Shown: in pieces, positions 35,704 to 45,300 of the stretch
Layout: the number at the start of each line of letters is the position of its first letter
How positions within the stretch are numbered: the stretch's first letter is position 1
Origin: JAFKFI01 sp963795435
GTDB lineage: Bacteria; Pseudomonadota; Alphaproteobacteria; Acetobacterales; Acetobacteraceae
Assembly: GCA_963795435.1 (NCBI GenBank)
Contig: CAWCHV010000007.1
Location: 2,480,001-2,544,000 of the forward strand
Length of the DNA: 64,000 nt
Direction: 5' to 3'
The notes under the pieces: model-generated
Seen by the model: the letters and a program-made list of their open reading frames with translations, nothing else
Databases searched by the model: none
Told to the model about the DNA's origin: nothing
Translations under genes and position numbers: made by a program

Positions 35704-36276
35704 ATGCGGAATCTCTGGCTGGGTCAACACGGGCGCCGCTTCGCGCACGGGCTGCACGGCGGCAGCGAACGGGACCATGCCCATCACGGCCGGCACCGCG
35801 AACATGGTCGCCGCCGCGGACGCGTATTCGATCATGGCGATCTGCGGCTGCTGGTGCTGCGCTTGCTGCAGGAGAAGCCGCGGCACGGCTACGAGATCAT
35901 CAAGGCGATCGAGGACCGGCTCGCCGGCACGTATAGTCCGAGCCCGGGCGTGATCTACCCGACGCTGACCCTGCTCGAGGAACTTGGCCACGCCGAGGTC
36001 CGGGCCACCGAGGGAAGCCGCAAGCTCTACGCGATCACCGACGCGGGCGCGGCGGCTCTCCAGGCGGACAAGGCGGCTGTCGATGCCGTCATGGCGCGGC
36101 TCGCCCATGCGGAGGCGTCGCGGGCCAGCACGCACGCTCCCCAACTGGTGCGGGCGATGGAGAACCTGAAGCTGACGCTCCGCCTGCGCACCTCGCGCGG
36201 TCCGCTGAGCGAGACCGAAGTGGACGCGATCGCCACGGCACTCGACACGGCGGCACGCGCCATCGAACGGATTTGA
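35704..36276 (+). CDS. PadR-family regulator with His-rich N-terminus, YqjI-like
   Basis: 190 residues. The first 40 are His/Arg/Gly-rich (RFAHGLHGGSERDHAHHG and more), a probable metal-binding tail. Then comes the PadR winged helix: DLRLLVLRLLQEKPRHGYEI, SPSPGVIYPTLTLLEELGHA. The C-terminal helix likely dimerises. E. coli YqjI has the same layout and represses yqjH in response to iron/nickel. Here the gene 11 bp downstream encodes a DUF2218 protein, a family that often travels with siderophore-iron reductases. Confidence 0.88.
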   Translation: MRNLWLGQHGRRFAHGLHGGSERDHAHHGRHREHGRRRGRVFDHGDLRLLVLRLLQEKPRHGYEIIKAIEDRLAGTYSPSPGVIYPTLTLLEELGHAEVRATEGSRKLYAITDAGAAALQADKAAVDAVMARLAHAEASRASTHAPQLVRAMENLKLTLRLRTSRGPLSETEVDAIATALDTAARAIERI

Positions 36277-36287
36277 GGGAAACGGAG

Positions 36288-36578
36288 ATGATGCACTCGG
36301 AGGCCCTGATCCCGACGCCGCTCGCGCGGCGCTACCTCGGGCAGCTCTGCAAGCACTTCGAGCACCGGCTCGACGTGACGTACACCGACATCGACGGGAC
36401 GATCCGGTTTCCGGCCGGCACCTGCTTGGTTGAGGCGCGGGAAGGTCATCTCGTGCTGCGCGCCGAAGCCGAAGACGCGGCGCGGCTTGTGCAAGTCCAG
36501 GACGTGGCCGAGCGCCATCGCTGCGCTTCGCGTTCCGCGACCCTCCCGCGATAGAGTGGCGTCCGTTACGACGCTAAG
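36288..36578 (+). CDS. DUF2218 family protein, frameshifted near its end
   Basis: PTPLARRYLGQLCKHFEHRL, GTIRFPAGTCLVEAREGHLV and LRAEAEDAARLVQVQDV are DUF2218. As written the frame ends at 36554 with a non-family tail. One frame over, RFAFRDPPAIEWRPLRR with TAA at 36576-36578 is exactly the expected DUF2218 ending, so one base is missing near 36521-36524. About 96 residues when corrected. Function unknown; the neighbouring YqjI-like regulator suggests iron or siderophore metabolism. Confidence 0.82.
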
Positions 36579-36589
36579 AACGGGGAGCC

Positions 36590-37840
36590 ATGAGCGAAGC
36601 TGGGTGGGTCGGCGGCAAGCTGCTGCGGGTGGTGCTCTGCGCCGTCTTCGCCGCCATCGTCATCAAGGCGGCCTCCGCCGACCTCACCTGGGACGAGGCG
36701 TGGACGTTTCTCCACTACGGCCGCGACCCGCTCGGCTTCACGCGGCTCGACCTCGCCAACGATCATCCGCTGAACAGCATCCTGGTCTGGGCGAGCACGT
36801 GGCTGCTCGGCAACTCCGAGTTCATCATCCGCATCCCCAACGTGCTTGCCGGCGCGCTGTACCTGGCTGCGACCGCCAGGCTGGTGCGCGGTGTGCGGCT
36901 CAAGGCGCTGGCCTTCGCGATCTGCGTGCTGCAGCCCTACCTGATCGACTATTTTTCCCTCGCGCGGGGCTACGGCCTTGCCGTGGCGCTGGTGCAGTCC
37001 GGCCTGGTGGCGGGGTTCTTCGCGGGCGCCGGGCGGCGGCGCTTCACGACAATGCTGGGCTGCTGCGTGCTGGCGAGCTTCGCCATCTTCTCGACCGTGG
37101 TGGCACTCTACGCACTGATCGCCGCGCAACTCGTCGACGCCTGGCTGCATCGGCGCGAGACGGGGGGCGCAACGAGCGGGCTCCCTGCTTCGCTGGCCTT
37201 CGGCGCGCTTGGACTGCTGCCCGTCGCTGGGCTGCTCTGGGTGTCACGCGACGGGGTGCCATTGGTCGGCTCGGATGCCGGCTTCTTCAACGCCGTCCCG
37301 CGCGCCGTGGCGGCAATGTACGTGGCCGACCGATGGGCGGCGGCGGTGGCGATCCTCGGGCTGCTCGCCCTCGCCGCGTCGCTGCTGGAGGGGGCGCGGC
37401 GCCTGGGTCGCCGCTCCACGGTCCTGCTGACGGCGAGCGCGATCTGCCTGGCGGCGGCCTGGCTCGCCGCAAGGGCGCTCGGCAAGCCGCTGCCGTCGGG
37501 TCGGGTGCTGCTGCCGTGGCTGCCGCTGTTCGGTCTCGCCCTCATTGCGCTGGCTGAGGATCTGTACGCCGCCGCCGCCGCGCGGGGGCGGCGCTGGATC
37601 GGCGCGGCGGGCGTGTCGCTCAGTCTGCTCCTGGGATGGTCCTTCGCGCAGCACCTGCATCTTCAGCGCTTCTCCGACTGGGCGGGCGACTACCGCATCC
37701 AGAGCCGGCTGGCGCAGTCGCTGGTCGTGAGCAAGTGCCTGCCGCCCTCGGTGTGGGCGAGCTACGCGCGCGAGTACTACCTCGACCGCTGGTTCCTGCC
37801 GCAATACCGGCCCCGCGACTATCCCTGCCCGCTGCCCTGA
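36590..37840 (+). CDS. multi-pass membrane protein, GT-C glycosyltransferase-like
   Basis: 416 residues with about ten hydrophobic helices. The first loop carries SADLTWDEAWTFLHYG and later NDHPLNSILVWAS, the arrangement of acidic and His residues seen in GT39/ArnT-type lipid-linked sugar transferases. Sequence similarity is too loose to name a substrate. The C-terminal tail after the last helix (about 350-416) should be periplasmic. It stands alone between the regulator pair and gshB. Confidence 0.65.
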   Translation: MSEAGWVGGKLLRVVLCAVFAAIVIKAASADLTWDEAWTFLHYGRDPLGFTRLDLANDHPLNSILVWASTWLLGNSEFIIRIPNVLAGALYLAATARLVRGVRLKALAFAICVLQPYLIDYFSLARGYGLAVALVQSGLVAGFFAGAGRRRFTTMLGCCVLASFAIFSTVVALYALIAAQLVDAWLHRRETGGATSGLPASLAFGALGLLPVAGLLWVSRDGVPLVGSDAGFFNAVPRAVAAMYVADRWAAAVAILGLLALAASLLEGARRLGRRSTVLLTASAICLAAAWLAARALGKPLPSGRVLLPWLPLFGLALIALAEDLYAAAAARGRRWIGAAGVSLSLLLGWSFAQHLHLQRFSDWAGDYRIQSRLAQSLVVSKCLPPSVWASYAREYYLDRWFLPQYRPRDYPCPLP

Positions 37841-37904
37841 TGGCGGTGCTTTCCACCCGCCGCGCGAGCCGATAGAGACGAGGCCAGACCGAGCGAGGAA
37901 CGCC

Positions 37905-38891
37905 ATGCCGCGCGCACTCAAGGTCGCGGTCCAGATGGACCCGATCGAGACCGTCAACATCGACGCGGATTCCACTTTCGCCCTGATGCTGGAAGCCCAG
38001 GCGCGCGGGCATTCGCTGTGGCATTACGAGGTGCGCCACATGGCGCTGCGCGAGGGCGTCGCGCGTCAGGGGGCAAGGCGCGAGGAGCGGCTGTTTGCCC
38101 GCGCCCGCCCGGTTCGAGTGCAACGGGTCCAGGGCGCGCATTACGAGTTCGGCGCGCTGCGGGAACTCGATCTCGGGACGATGGACGTGGTGCTGATGCG
38201 CCAGGATCCGCCCTTCGACATGGCCTACATCACGGCGACGCATATGCTGGAACACATCCAGCCCGGCACCCTGGTCGTCAACGATCCGGCAGCGGTGCGC
38301 AACGCGCCCGAAAAGATCCTGGTCACGCATTTCCCCGACCTGATGCCGCCGACCATGATCACCTGGGACCTTGAGGCGATCCGCGCCTTCCGCGCCGAGC
38401 ACCGGGACATCATCGTCAAACCGCTGTTCGGCAATGGCGGCGCCGGCGTGTTCCGCATCAGGCCGGACGACGAGAACCTCGCCGCGCTGCTGGAGATGCA
38501 CTTCGCCCGCTCGCGCGAGCCGCTGATGTTTCAGCGTTACGAGCCGGCGGTGCGCCTCGGCGACAAGCGCATCATCCTGGTGGATGGCGAGGCGATGGGG
38601 GCGATAAACCGCGTCCCCGCCGAGGGCGAGGCGCGCTCCAACATGCATGTCGGCGGACGGGCGGAAAAATCCGCCATGACGGCGCGCGATCGTGAAATCT
38701 GCGCCGCGATCGGCCCCACCTTGCGGGAACAGGGCATGATCTTCGTCGGCATCGACGTGATCGGTGACTGGCTCACCGAAATCAACGTGACCTCGCCGAC
38801 CGGCATCCAGGAGATCGCCCGGTTCGACGGCGTTCACCTGGAACGCGCGATCTGGGACCGTATCGAGGAAAAGGCCGCCTCCTCGCCGTAG
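37905..38891 (+). CDS. gshB: glutathione synthetase
   Basis: 328 residues. LKVAVQMDPIETVNIDADST, VLMRQDPPFDMAYITATHML, IIVKPLFGNGGAGVFRI and GIDVIGDWLTEINVTSPTGI are the ATP-grasp GshB motifs. It joins gamma-glutamylcysteine to glycine in the cytoplasm. The C-terminus (IWDRIEEKA) is normal. No gshA in the window. Confidence 0.97.
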   Translation: MPRALKVAVQMDPIETVNIDADSTFALMLEAQARGHSLWHYEVRHMALREGVARQGARREERLFARARPVRVQRVQGAHYEFGALRELDLGTMDVVLMRQDPPFDMAYITATHMLEHIQPGTLVVNDPAAVRNAPEKILVTHFPDLMPPTMITWDLEAIRAFRAEHRDIIVKPLFGNGGAGVFRIRPDDENLAALLEMHFARSREPLMFQRYEPAVRLGDKRIILVDGEAMGAINRVPAEGEARSNMHVGGRAEKSAMTARDREICAAIGPTLREQGMIFVGIDVIGDWLTEINVTSPTGIQEIARFDGVHLERAIWDRIEEKAASSP

Positions 38892-38958
38892 TTTCGGCGC
38901 GGAAGGAACTTACGCCGCCGCCCCGCCTTGTTCCTTTGCGATCAAGAAGGCGCCGGTC

Positions 38959-39684
38959 ATGTCCGTCACCGACCGCGTCGGCGCCCGCGCGGAAAGTGGC
39001 GCCCGGATGCTCACGATGCGGTGGCTCCGCAGCCCGGGCGCGCCGGCCGCGCCTGGCGTCCTCTGCAGCCCGGCGATCCCGCGGAGAGACCGCGCCTGGG
39101 TGGCGCTGGTGGGCAACGCGGACGCCATGCTCCGTCGCTGGCATGGGGTCTACGAGTTCACCGACGATCCGGACTGCCTGCTGCGCGTCGGGCTGCGGCG
39201 CGCCTGTGCGACGGTCCGGCTGGCGGACGGGCAGGTCATCGCCGCCGGCTCGCTGATCGGCGTGCTGCATTTCTGGAACGAGCATTTGCCGCCGTTCCCG
39301 CCGGGCGGCCCTGACATCCGCTGGGCGAAGCGCATCGAGCACCGGTTCGGCCGCTCGATGCGCGCGCTCGCCGCGCATGTCGAGGGCAACCCGGACTGGG
39401 CCGAGGTTCGGGCGCTGCACGGCAACGTGGCGCTCTCGGGCGGGCTACGGCCAGCGCAGATGCGCCGCGTCGCCGACCATTACGGCTTCGAGATCGCGGT
39501 ACCCGACCTCGCGGGCCTCGCCGCCCTGCACGCCTTCGGCGAGAACTTCCTGCTCTGGGCATTCGCGCGCGCGTTCAATCCCGCCGCGCTGCACCGCCAG
39601 CCGTTCCGGCGGCCCCGCACGGAACTATGGATGTCGCGCGCGACGCTGCGGGCGCGGTTCCTGGACGACGCCGGGATTTCGTGA
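38959..39684 (+). CDS. YkoP-like domain protein next to hpnB
   Basis: 241 residues with HGVYEFTDDPDCLLRVGLRR, VRLADGQVIAAGSLIGVLHF and WNEHLPPFPP, the pattern of the YkoP-like domain (also found fused to polysaccharide deacetylases). No transmembrane segment. Its stop is 1 bp before the hpnB-type gene, so the two are co-translated. That context suggests a part in lipid or envelope glycan modification, but no reaction is known. Confidence 0.65.
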   Translation: MSVTDRVGARAESGARMLTMRWLRSPGAPAAPGVLCSPAIPRRDRAWVALVGNADAMLRRWHGVYEFTDDPDCLLRVGLRRACATVRLADGQVIAAGSLIGVLHFWNEHLPPFPPGGPDIRWAKRIEHRFGRSMRALAAHVEGNPDWAEVRALHGNVALSGGLRPAQMRRVADHYGFEIAVPDLAGLAALHAFGENFLLWAFARAFNPAALHRQPFRRPRTELWMSRATLRARFLDDAGIS

Positions 39685-39685
39685 G

Positions 39686-40852
39686 ATGGCGACGCTGGCC
39701 GTTGCCGCGCTCTGGTGCGCGCTGATCGGGTGGCTGCTGGCCCGAATGCTGCGGCAGTTCCGTGTTCATTCCGGAGAGGCCATCGCCGCCGCGCTGCCCG
39801 GGGAGCGGATGGCGTCGGTCCAGGTGATCGTCCCGGCGCGCGACGAGGCGGCGGCGATCGGCGATTGCCTCGCGGCGCTCTCCGCGCAAGCCTACCCGTC
39901 CAACCGCCTGGCGATCGTCGTGGTGGACGACGATTCGCGCGACGCCACATCCGCCGTGGTGCGCCGCGCCGCTGCCGCCGACTCGCGCATCGTGTTGCGC
40001 GCGGCGGGTGCGCTGCCGCCGGACTGGCTTGGCAAGCCGCACGCTTGCTGGCGCGGCGCGGAGGACGCTTCGGCCGACTGGCTCTGCTTCATCGACGCCG
40101 ACGTGCGTGCCGGTCCGCTGCTGCTTGCCTCTGCCGTGCGGGCCGCGGAGGCGCAGGAGGTCGATCTGCTCTCGCTGCAGCCGTTCCAGGAGCTCGGCAG
40201 CCTCGCCGAGCGGCTGGTCGTACCGGCGGGGCTGCTGATGGTCGCCTGCGCCAAGGACCTGCGCGCCATCGACGATCCGGCCTCGCCCGAGGCCAACGCC
40301 AACGGCCAGTTCATGCTGATGCGCCGCGACGCCTATTTCACGAGCGGCGGACACGCGGCGGTGCGGGCGGCGATCTGCGAGGACCAGGCTCTGGCGCGGC
40401 TTGCCAAGCGCGCGGGTTCGCGGGTGCGGGTGCTCGCCGCCGAGCATCTGGCGCGGACCCGCATGTATCGCGGCTTCGCCTCGCTGTGGGAGGGTTTCTC
40501 GAAGAACGCCGTCGACATCATGGGCGACGCCCGACACACGCTGCTGGTCGCCGCCGCCGGGTTCCTCGTGGGCTGGATGACGTTCCTGCTCCCGCTCGGA
40601 TTGGCCGTTGCCGCGCTGCGTGACCCGTCGGCGTGGCTGGCGCTGCCGCTCGCGCTGGCCGGCTCGGGCGCGGTCGTCGGGGTCGAGATCGGCACCGCGC
40701 GGCATTTCCGCGTCCCGCTCTGGCTGGTGCCGCTGTTCCCGGCCGGTTTCACCCTCGCCGCCGCGCTGGCGTGCCGCAGCGTATGGCTGCGCCACCGCGG
40801 CCGAGCGACGTGGAAGGGCCGAGTCTGCCGTCCGGTGCCGGGCCAGTCGTGA
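39686..40852 (+). CDS. hpnB: hopanoid-associated glycosyltransferase HpnB-like
   Basis: 388 residues: one N-terminal helix, a GT2 domain (ASVQVIVPARDEAAAIGDCL, IVVVDDDSRDATS, FIDADVRAG, and later CEDQALARLAKR) and three C-terminal helices. The combination matches HpnB of hopanoid gene clusters, although no squalene-hopene cyclase is in this window. Its stop overlaps the next start (GTGA). Confidence 0.82.
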   Translation: MATLAVAALWCALIGWLLARMLRQFRVHSGEAIAAALPGERMASVQVIVPARDEAAAIGDCLAALSAQAYPSNRLAIVVVDDDSRDATSAVVRRAAAADSRIVLRAAGALPPDWLGKPHACWRGAEDASADWLCFIDADVRAGPLLLASAVRAAEAQEVDLLSLQPFQELGSLAERLVVPAGLLMVACAKDLRAIDDPASPEANANGQFMLMRRDAYFTSGGHAAVRAAICEDQALARLAKRAGSRVRVLAAEHLARTRMYRGFASLWEGFSKNAVDIMGDARHTLLVAAAGFLVGWMTFLLPLGLAVAALRDPSAWLALPLALAGSGAVVGVEIGTARHFRVPLWLVPLFPAGFTLAAALACRSVWLRHRGRATWKGRVCRPVPGQS

Positions 40853-41898
40853 TCGTCCGCCAGAGGGCCGGCGGCTGGCCGATCGCCGCCGTGCTCGTCG
40901 TCGTGGCGATACTGCTCTACATGATCCGCTTGGCCCTGCTGCCTTTCGTGCTGGGCGCCATCGTGGGCTTCGTCGCGGATCCCCTGATCCGACGGCTACA
41001 GGCGCGGACGGGGTGGCGTCGCGGGGCGGTGGCGGCGGCGCTGTATCTCGTGCTGCTTTTGCTGATCGGCGGAGCCGGTTACGGGCTCGGCCGCGTCGCC
41101 TTCAGCGATGCCTCGCAACTGGTGGCGAACGGGCCGGGCATGATCCATCGCTTGCTTGAAGAGCTGCTCGGCCAGCAGGGGATCGAGCTGTTCGGCCAGC
41201 GGCTGACGGCCGATGCGGTGGGCGCCGAAATTCTCGGTGCCGCGCGGAACGCGCTGGGCCTCGGCGTCGCGGCGCAGTTCGCCGCCCTGGTCGTGGAGGT
41301 CGTGGTCGGCGCGTTCCTGACCCTGGTGCTGATCCCGTATTTCATGGTTTCGGGTCCGTCGCTCGCCCGCGCCGCCATTTGGCTGATCCCGCCGGAGCGC
41401 CGGCCCTCGGTCGAGCATCTTCTGCCCCGCATCATCCCGGTGCTGCGTCGATACCTCATCGGCGTGGTCGCGGTGGTCTGCTACACCGCGCTCGCCGCCT
41501 GGATCGGCTACGGGGCTATATTCCACCTGCCCCACGCCGTCCTGCTCTCGATCGTGGTCGGGCTGCTCGAGATGATCCCGGCGATCGGACCGCTCGCCTC
41601 CGGCCTGCTGGTCGCGGTCGCCGCCTTGCAGCAGGAGCGGCTTGCCACTACGGCGCTGCTGGTCGCTTACGCGATCGGCCTGCGGCTCTCGATCGACAAT
41701 CTGGTCGGCCCGCTGGTGCTCGGGCAGGCGGTGAAGGTGCATCCAGTGGTGATCATCTTCGCCTTCGTCGCCGGCGCGATCCTGTTCGGCGTGATCGGGC
41801 TGCTGCTCGCGGTACCGATCGCGGCCTGCATCCGCATCATACTCTCCGTCTACTACGCCGAGCCGGTCGCCGACCGATCCGAGGAGCGACGCGCCTAG
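40849..41898 (+). CDS. AI-2E family transporter (PerM-like)
   Basis: 349 residues from a GTG that overlaps the hpnB-type stop. Eight or so helices; FVLGAIVGFVADPLIRRLQA near the start, IPYFMVSGPSLARAA, LEMIPAIGPLASGLLVAVAA, and DNLVGPLVLGQAVKVHPVVI are the family signature. Members export small molecules or act as Na/H antiporters; here the operon hints at an envelope role. Followed by two hairpins. Confidence 0.88.
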   Translation: MIVRQRAGGWPIAAVLVVVAILLYMIRLALLPFVLGAIVGFVADPLIRRLQARTGWRRGAVAAALYLVLLLLIGGAGYGLGRVAFSDASQLVANGPGMIHRLLEELLGQQGIELFGQRLTADAVGAEILGAARNALGLGVAAQFAALVVEVVVGAFLTLVLIPYFMVSGPSLARAAIWLIPPERRPSVEHLLPRIIPVLRRYLIGVVAVVCYTALAAWIGYGAIFHLPHAVLLSIVVGLLEMIPAIGPLASGLLVAVAALQQERLATTALLVAYAIGLRLSIDNLVGPLVLGQAVKVHPVVIIFAFVAGAILFGVIGLLLAVPIAACIRIILSVYYAEPVADRSEERRA

Positions 41899-42000
41899 AG
41901 CAACATTCGACCAAACGGAATCGTTTGGTGGGATAAAGTTGCTCTGTAATCAATTTTCTAGAGCACTACTCCCGAGCCAATCGGCTCGGGAATGCTCTAG
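41897..42000. repeat. two consecutive hairpins between convergent genes
   Basis: Hairpin 1 (41897-41945): AGAGCAAC pairs with GTTGCTCT and encloses CCAAACG/CGTTTGG. Hairpin 2 (41958-42000): CTAGAGCA pairs with TGCTCTAG and encloses CTCCCGAGCC/GGCTCGGGA. Both are near-perfect and share the AGAGCA motif, so they look like a mobile repeat unit that also serves as a two-way terminator. The second overlaps the stop codon of the minus-strand gene. Confidence 0.75.
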
Positions 42001-42308
42001 TCGCGCACGCTCTCCGCCAAAAGATCGGCCAGCCAGCCGCGTGCCAGCTCGATTTCGTGCCAGGGGATGGCGCCCAACGGAAAATGGCCGCCTAGCACCA
42101 CGCTGAGGATCGAGTTCAGCCGCGCCAGCCGCTCGCGCGCGGCGTCACTCGGCGGCTCGTCGCGGTGCCGCGCGATCATCGCGTCGCGCAGCCGCGCGAG
42201 CTGTTGCGCGGCGTCGGCGAAATCATGCCCGTCCTTCTCGGGCCGGTGCTTCAGCGCGCGGTCGATGGCCGCGAGTGCCGCCTGCCCCGCGGCGTCGCTA
42301 CTGGCCAT
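41997..42308 (-). CDS. small helical protein at the end of the formate dehydrogenase operon
   Basis: 103 residues from MASSDAAGQAALAAIDRALK. The start overlaps the last codons of the catalytic-subunit gene, so it is translationally coupled. Two amphipathic helices flank a LNSILSVVLGGHFPLGAIPW segment. I recognise no family name; its tight coupling suggests an assembly or stability factor for the dehydrogenase. Not the FdhD or FdhE families, whose motifs are absent. Confidence 0.75.
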   Translation of the reverse strand: MASSDAAGQAALAAIDRALKHRPEKDGHDFADAAQQLARLRDAMIARHRDEPPSDAARERLARLNSILSVVLGGHFPLGAIPWHEIELARGWLADLLAESVRD

Positions 42309-45300
42309 GTCCGGTGCCTCCGGCGTGCGCGAGGCGGCCGCAGCGCAGGTTGCAGGTGATCGCCTTCGTCGTGTGGATGCTCGTGTTGGGGTCGCCGGTG
42401 ATCGCCAGCAGCACGTTGGCGATGTCGCCGCGCGCGTAGCCCTGCCAGCCGTAGACCCAGGGCATCCCGACCTGGTGGATCGTGCGGCCGCCAATGACGA
42501 ACGGACACAGCCGCTCGGTGACGAGCGCCCGCGCCTCGATCTCGCCGCGCACGGTCGACAGCACGGCCCAGTCGAGATGCTCGATGCCGAGCTGCGAAGC
42601 GAGTTCCGGCGCGATCTCCACGAAGGCTTCCGGCTGCAATTCCGCCGTGTGCGGCGTGACGCGGCTGATGATGCCGCCGCAATGCAACTCTGTTAGCCGG
42701 TAGGTTGTGAACACGTAGGGGAAGCGCGGATCCTCCGGCGCGTGCAGCTCATTGCCCGGCCGCGTCCACAGCTTCGCCGCCGGATTGAACTGCTGGCCGT
42801 AAAGGGGATTCGCGACCGGGCTCTCGACCGGCTCGTAATGCGTCGGCAGCGGCCCGTCCTTGAGGCCGCTCGGCACGAAGAGCTGGCAATGCCCGTCCGC
42901 CTCCATGATGAACGGATCGGTGCCGGAATGCGCGTCCATGCCGTGCGGGTGGCGGCTCCAGTCGGGGCGGAAACTCGGCGCCCGGGTCTTGATGAAGTCG
43001 GGGACGTCGGTGCCGGTCCATTCGTGTATCTCGGCGTCCCACCACACCATCCTCTTGCGTTCCGACCAAGGTTTTCCCTCGGGGTCGGCGGAGGCGCGGT
43101 TGTAGAGCGTGCGGCGGTTCGACGGCCAGGCGAACGCCCAACCGAGATGGCTTCCCGGCCCGCCCGGTCCGTCGGGCTTGCGCGAGCGGGCGACGTTGTG
43201 ACCGTCCCTCGGATAGACGCCGGTGTACATCCAGCCGCCGCACGCCGTCGAGCCGTCGTCCTTGAGTTCCTGATATGACGAAAGCTGCTTGCGATCGGCG
43301 ACGGTGTAGCCGTTGACTTCGCGCAATACCGATTCGGCGTCGGGCTCCTGCCGCGCGCCGCGCACCGGATACTGCCAGGTGAGCGCCTGGATCGCCGCGT
43401 CGCGCTGCTCACGGCTGTCGGCGTAGAGCTGCTTCAGCCGCTTGCCGAGGTGATAAATGAACCACAGATCGGAACGGCTGTCGCCTGGCGCCCGGAGCAC
43501 CACGTCGTGCCACTGCACGAGGCGGCTGGTGTTGGTGACGGAGCCGTCCTTCTCGCCGGCGAGTGCGGTGGGAAGGAAGAACACTTCGGTTCCGATGTCC
43601 GCTGGCGACAACTCGCCGCGCTGCACGAGACGGCCCTTTTGCCAGAAATTCGCCGTCTCGGTCATCGCGAAGTCGCGCACCACCAGCCACTCGAGCCGCG
43701 ACAATCCGCGCTCCACGAGATCGGAGTTCACCGCGCCGACCACCGGGTTCTGGCCGAGGATGAACTGGCCCTTGATGACGCCGTTCACCATCGCCAGCGT
43801 CATCGGCAGCTGCGAGGCGTCGCCAGTGAGCTTGGGGACGAACTGGTAGCCCCACTCGTTGTCGGCGCGCGACTGCTCGCCGTACCAGGCCTTCAGCAGG
43901 CTCACGATGTATTTCGGGAAATTGTTCCACCAGCCGGTGGTCGGCGTCTCCGCGTGCAGGTACTTCTCGAAAGTGCCGTGCTCGTGGAACACGTTGGGCT
44001 GCGGCAGATAGGTCGGCAGCATGTTGTAGAGCGTGGGAATATCCGTGCTGCCCTGGATGCTGGTGTGGCCGCGCAGCGCCATGATGCCGCCGCCGGGACG
44101 GCCGATATTGCCGAGCAGCCCCTGAATGATGGTCGCCGCGCGGATGATCTGCACGCCCACGGTATGATGCGTCCAGCCGACCGCGTAGCAGAACGAGCCG
44201 GTGCGCTCGCGTCCCGAGTTGCGCGCCAGCGCATCGGCCACACGGCTAAATGTCTCGCGCGGACAGCCGGTGACGCGCTCGACCATCTCGGGCGTGTAGC
44301 GCGCGAAGTGGCGGCGCATGATCTGGTAGACGCAGTTCGGATGTTGCAGCGTCTCGTCGCGCGCCGGCGGGCTCCACGTCATGCTCTCGAAATCGCCGCC
44401 CTTGGACTTTTCCTGCGTCTGAACGCGATGCTCGGCGATCGAGGACGGCACGTTCTTGCCCTTGTACTGCCAGGTGTCCTGCTTGTACGAGCCCGTGTTG
44501 GCGTCGAAGCCCGAGAAGAACCCGTCGTTCTGCTCGGCGTCGCGGTAGCCGTCCTCGATGATGTGGGCGATGTTGCTGTAGTTCATCGCGAAGTCGCGGA
44601 ACCACAAATCGTTTTCGAGGATGTGGCGGATGATGCCGCCGAGGAACGCGATGTCGCTGCCCGAACGGATCGGCGCGTGGATGTCAGCCAGCGCCGAGGT
44701 GCGGGTGAAGCGCGGATCGACGTGGATGATCGTCGCGCCGCGCTGCTTCGCCTCGACAACGAAGCGGAAGCCGATCGGGTGGTTCTCCGCCATGTTGGAG
44801 CCCATCACGACGATGCAGTCGGAGTTGGCGAGATCCCACAAGGCCATCGTCGCCGCGCCGCGTCCGAAGGAGGTGCCCAGACTGGGCACCGAGGAGGAGT
44901 GTCAGATCCTGGCCTGGTTCTCGATGTTCACCATGCCGAGGCCGCCCCCGAACAGCTTCTTGATGAGGTAGTTCTCCTCGTTGTCCAGCGTGGCGCCGCC
45001 GAGCGAGCCCAGTCCCATCGTGTGATTGATCGTCCGCCCGTCCGGCAGGGTCTCGGCGAAGGTCTCGTCGCGCGTGCGCTTGGTGAGTTGCGCGATGCGC
45101 TCCATCGCCCAGTCGAGCGGCTTTTCTTCCCACGCCTCTGCGTGCGGGGCGCGGTACAGCACCTGGTTGATCCGCTGCGGCGAGAGCAGCGTGCCCAACG
45201 TGCCGGCGCCCTTGGGGCAAAGAGTGCCCTGGTTGACCGGGCTGCGCGGGTCGCCCTCGATGTGGATCGGCCTTCCGTTCTTCGCGTAGACGAACTGCGC

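Noticed and set aside
44902..44904. fdhA as a pseudogene with a premature stop
   Set aside because: The stop is TGA at the known Sec position, followed by a correctly spaced hairpin, with selB and tRNA-Sec nearby; both halves are otherwise intact.
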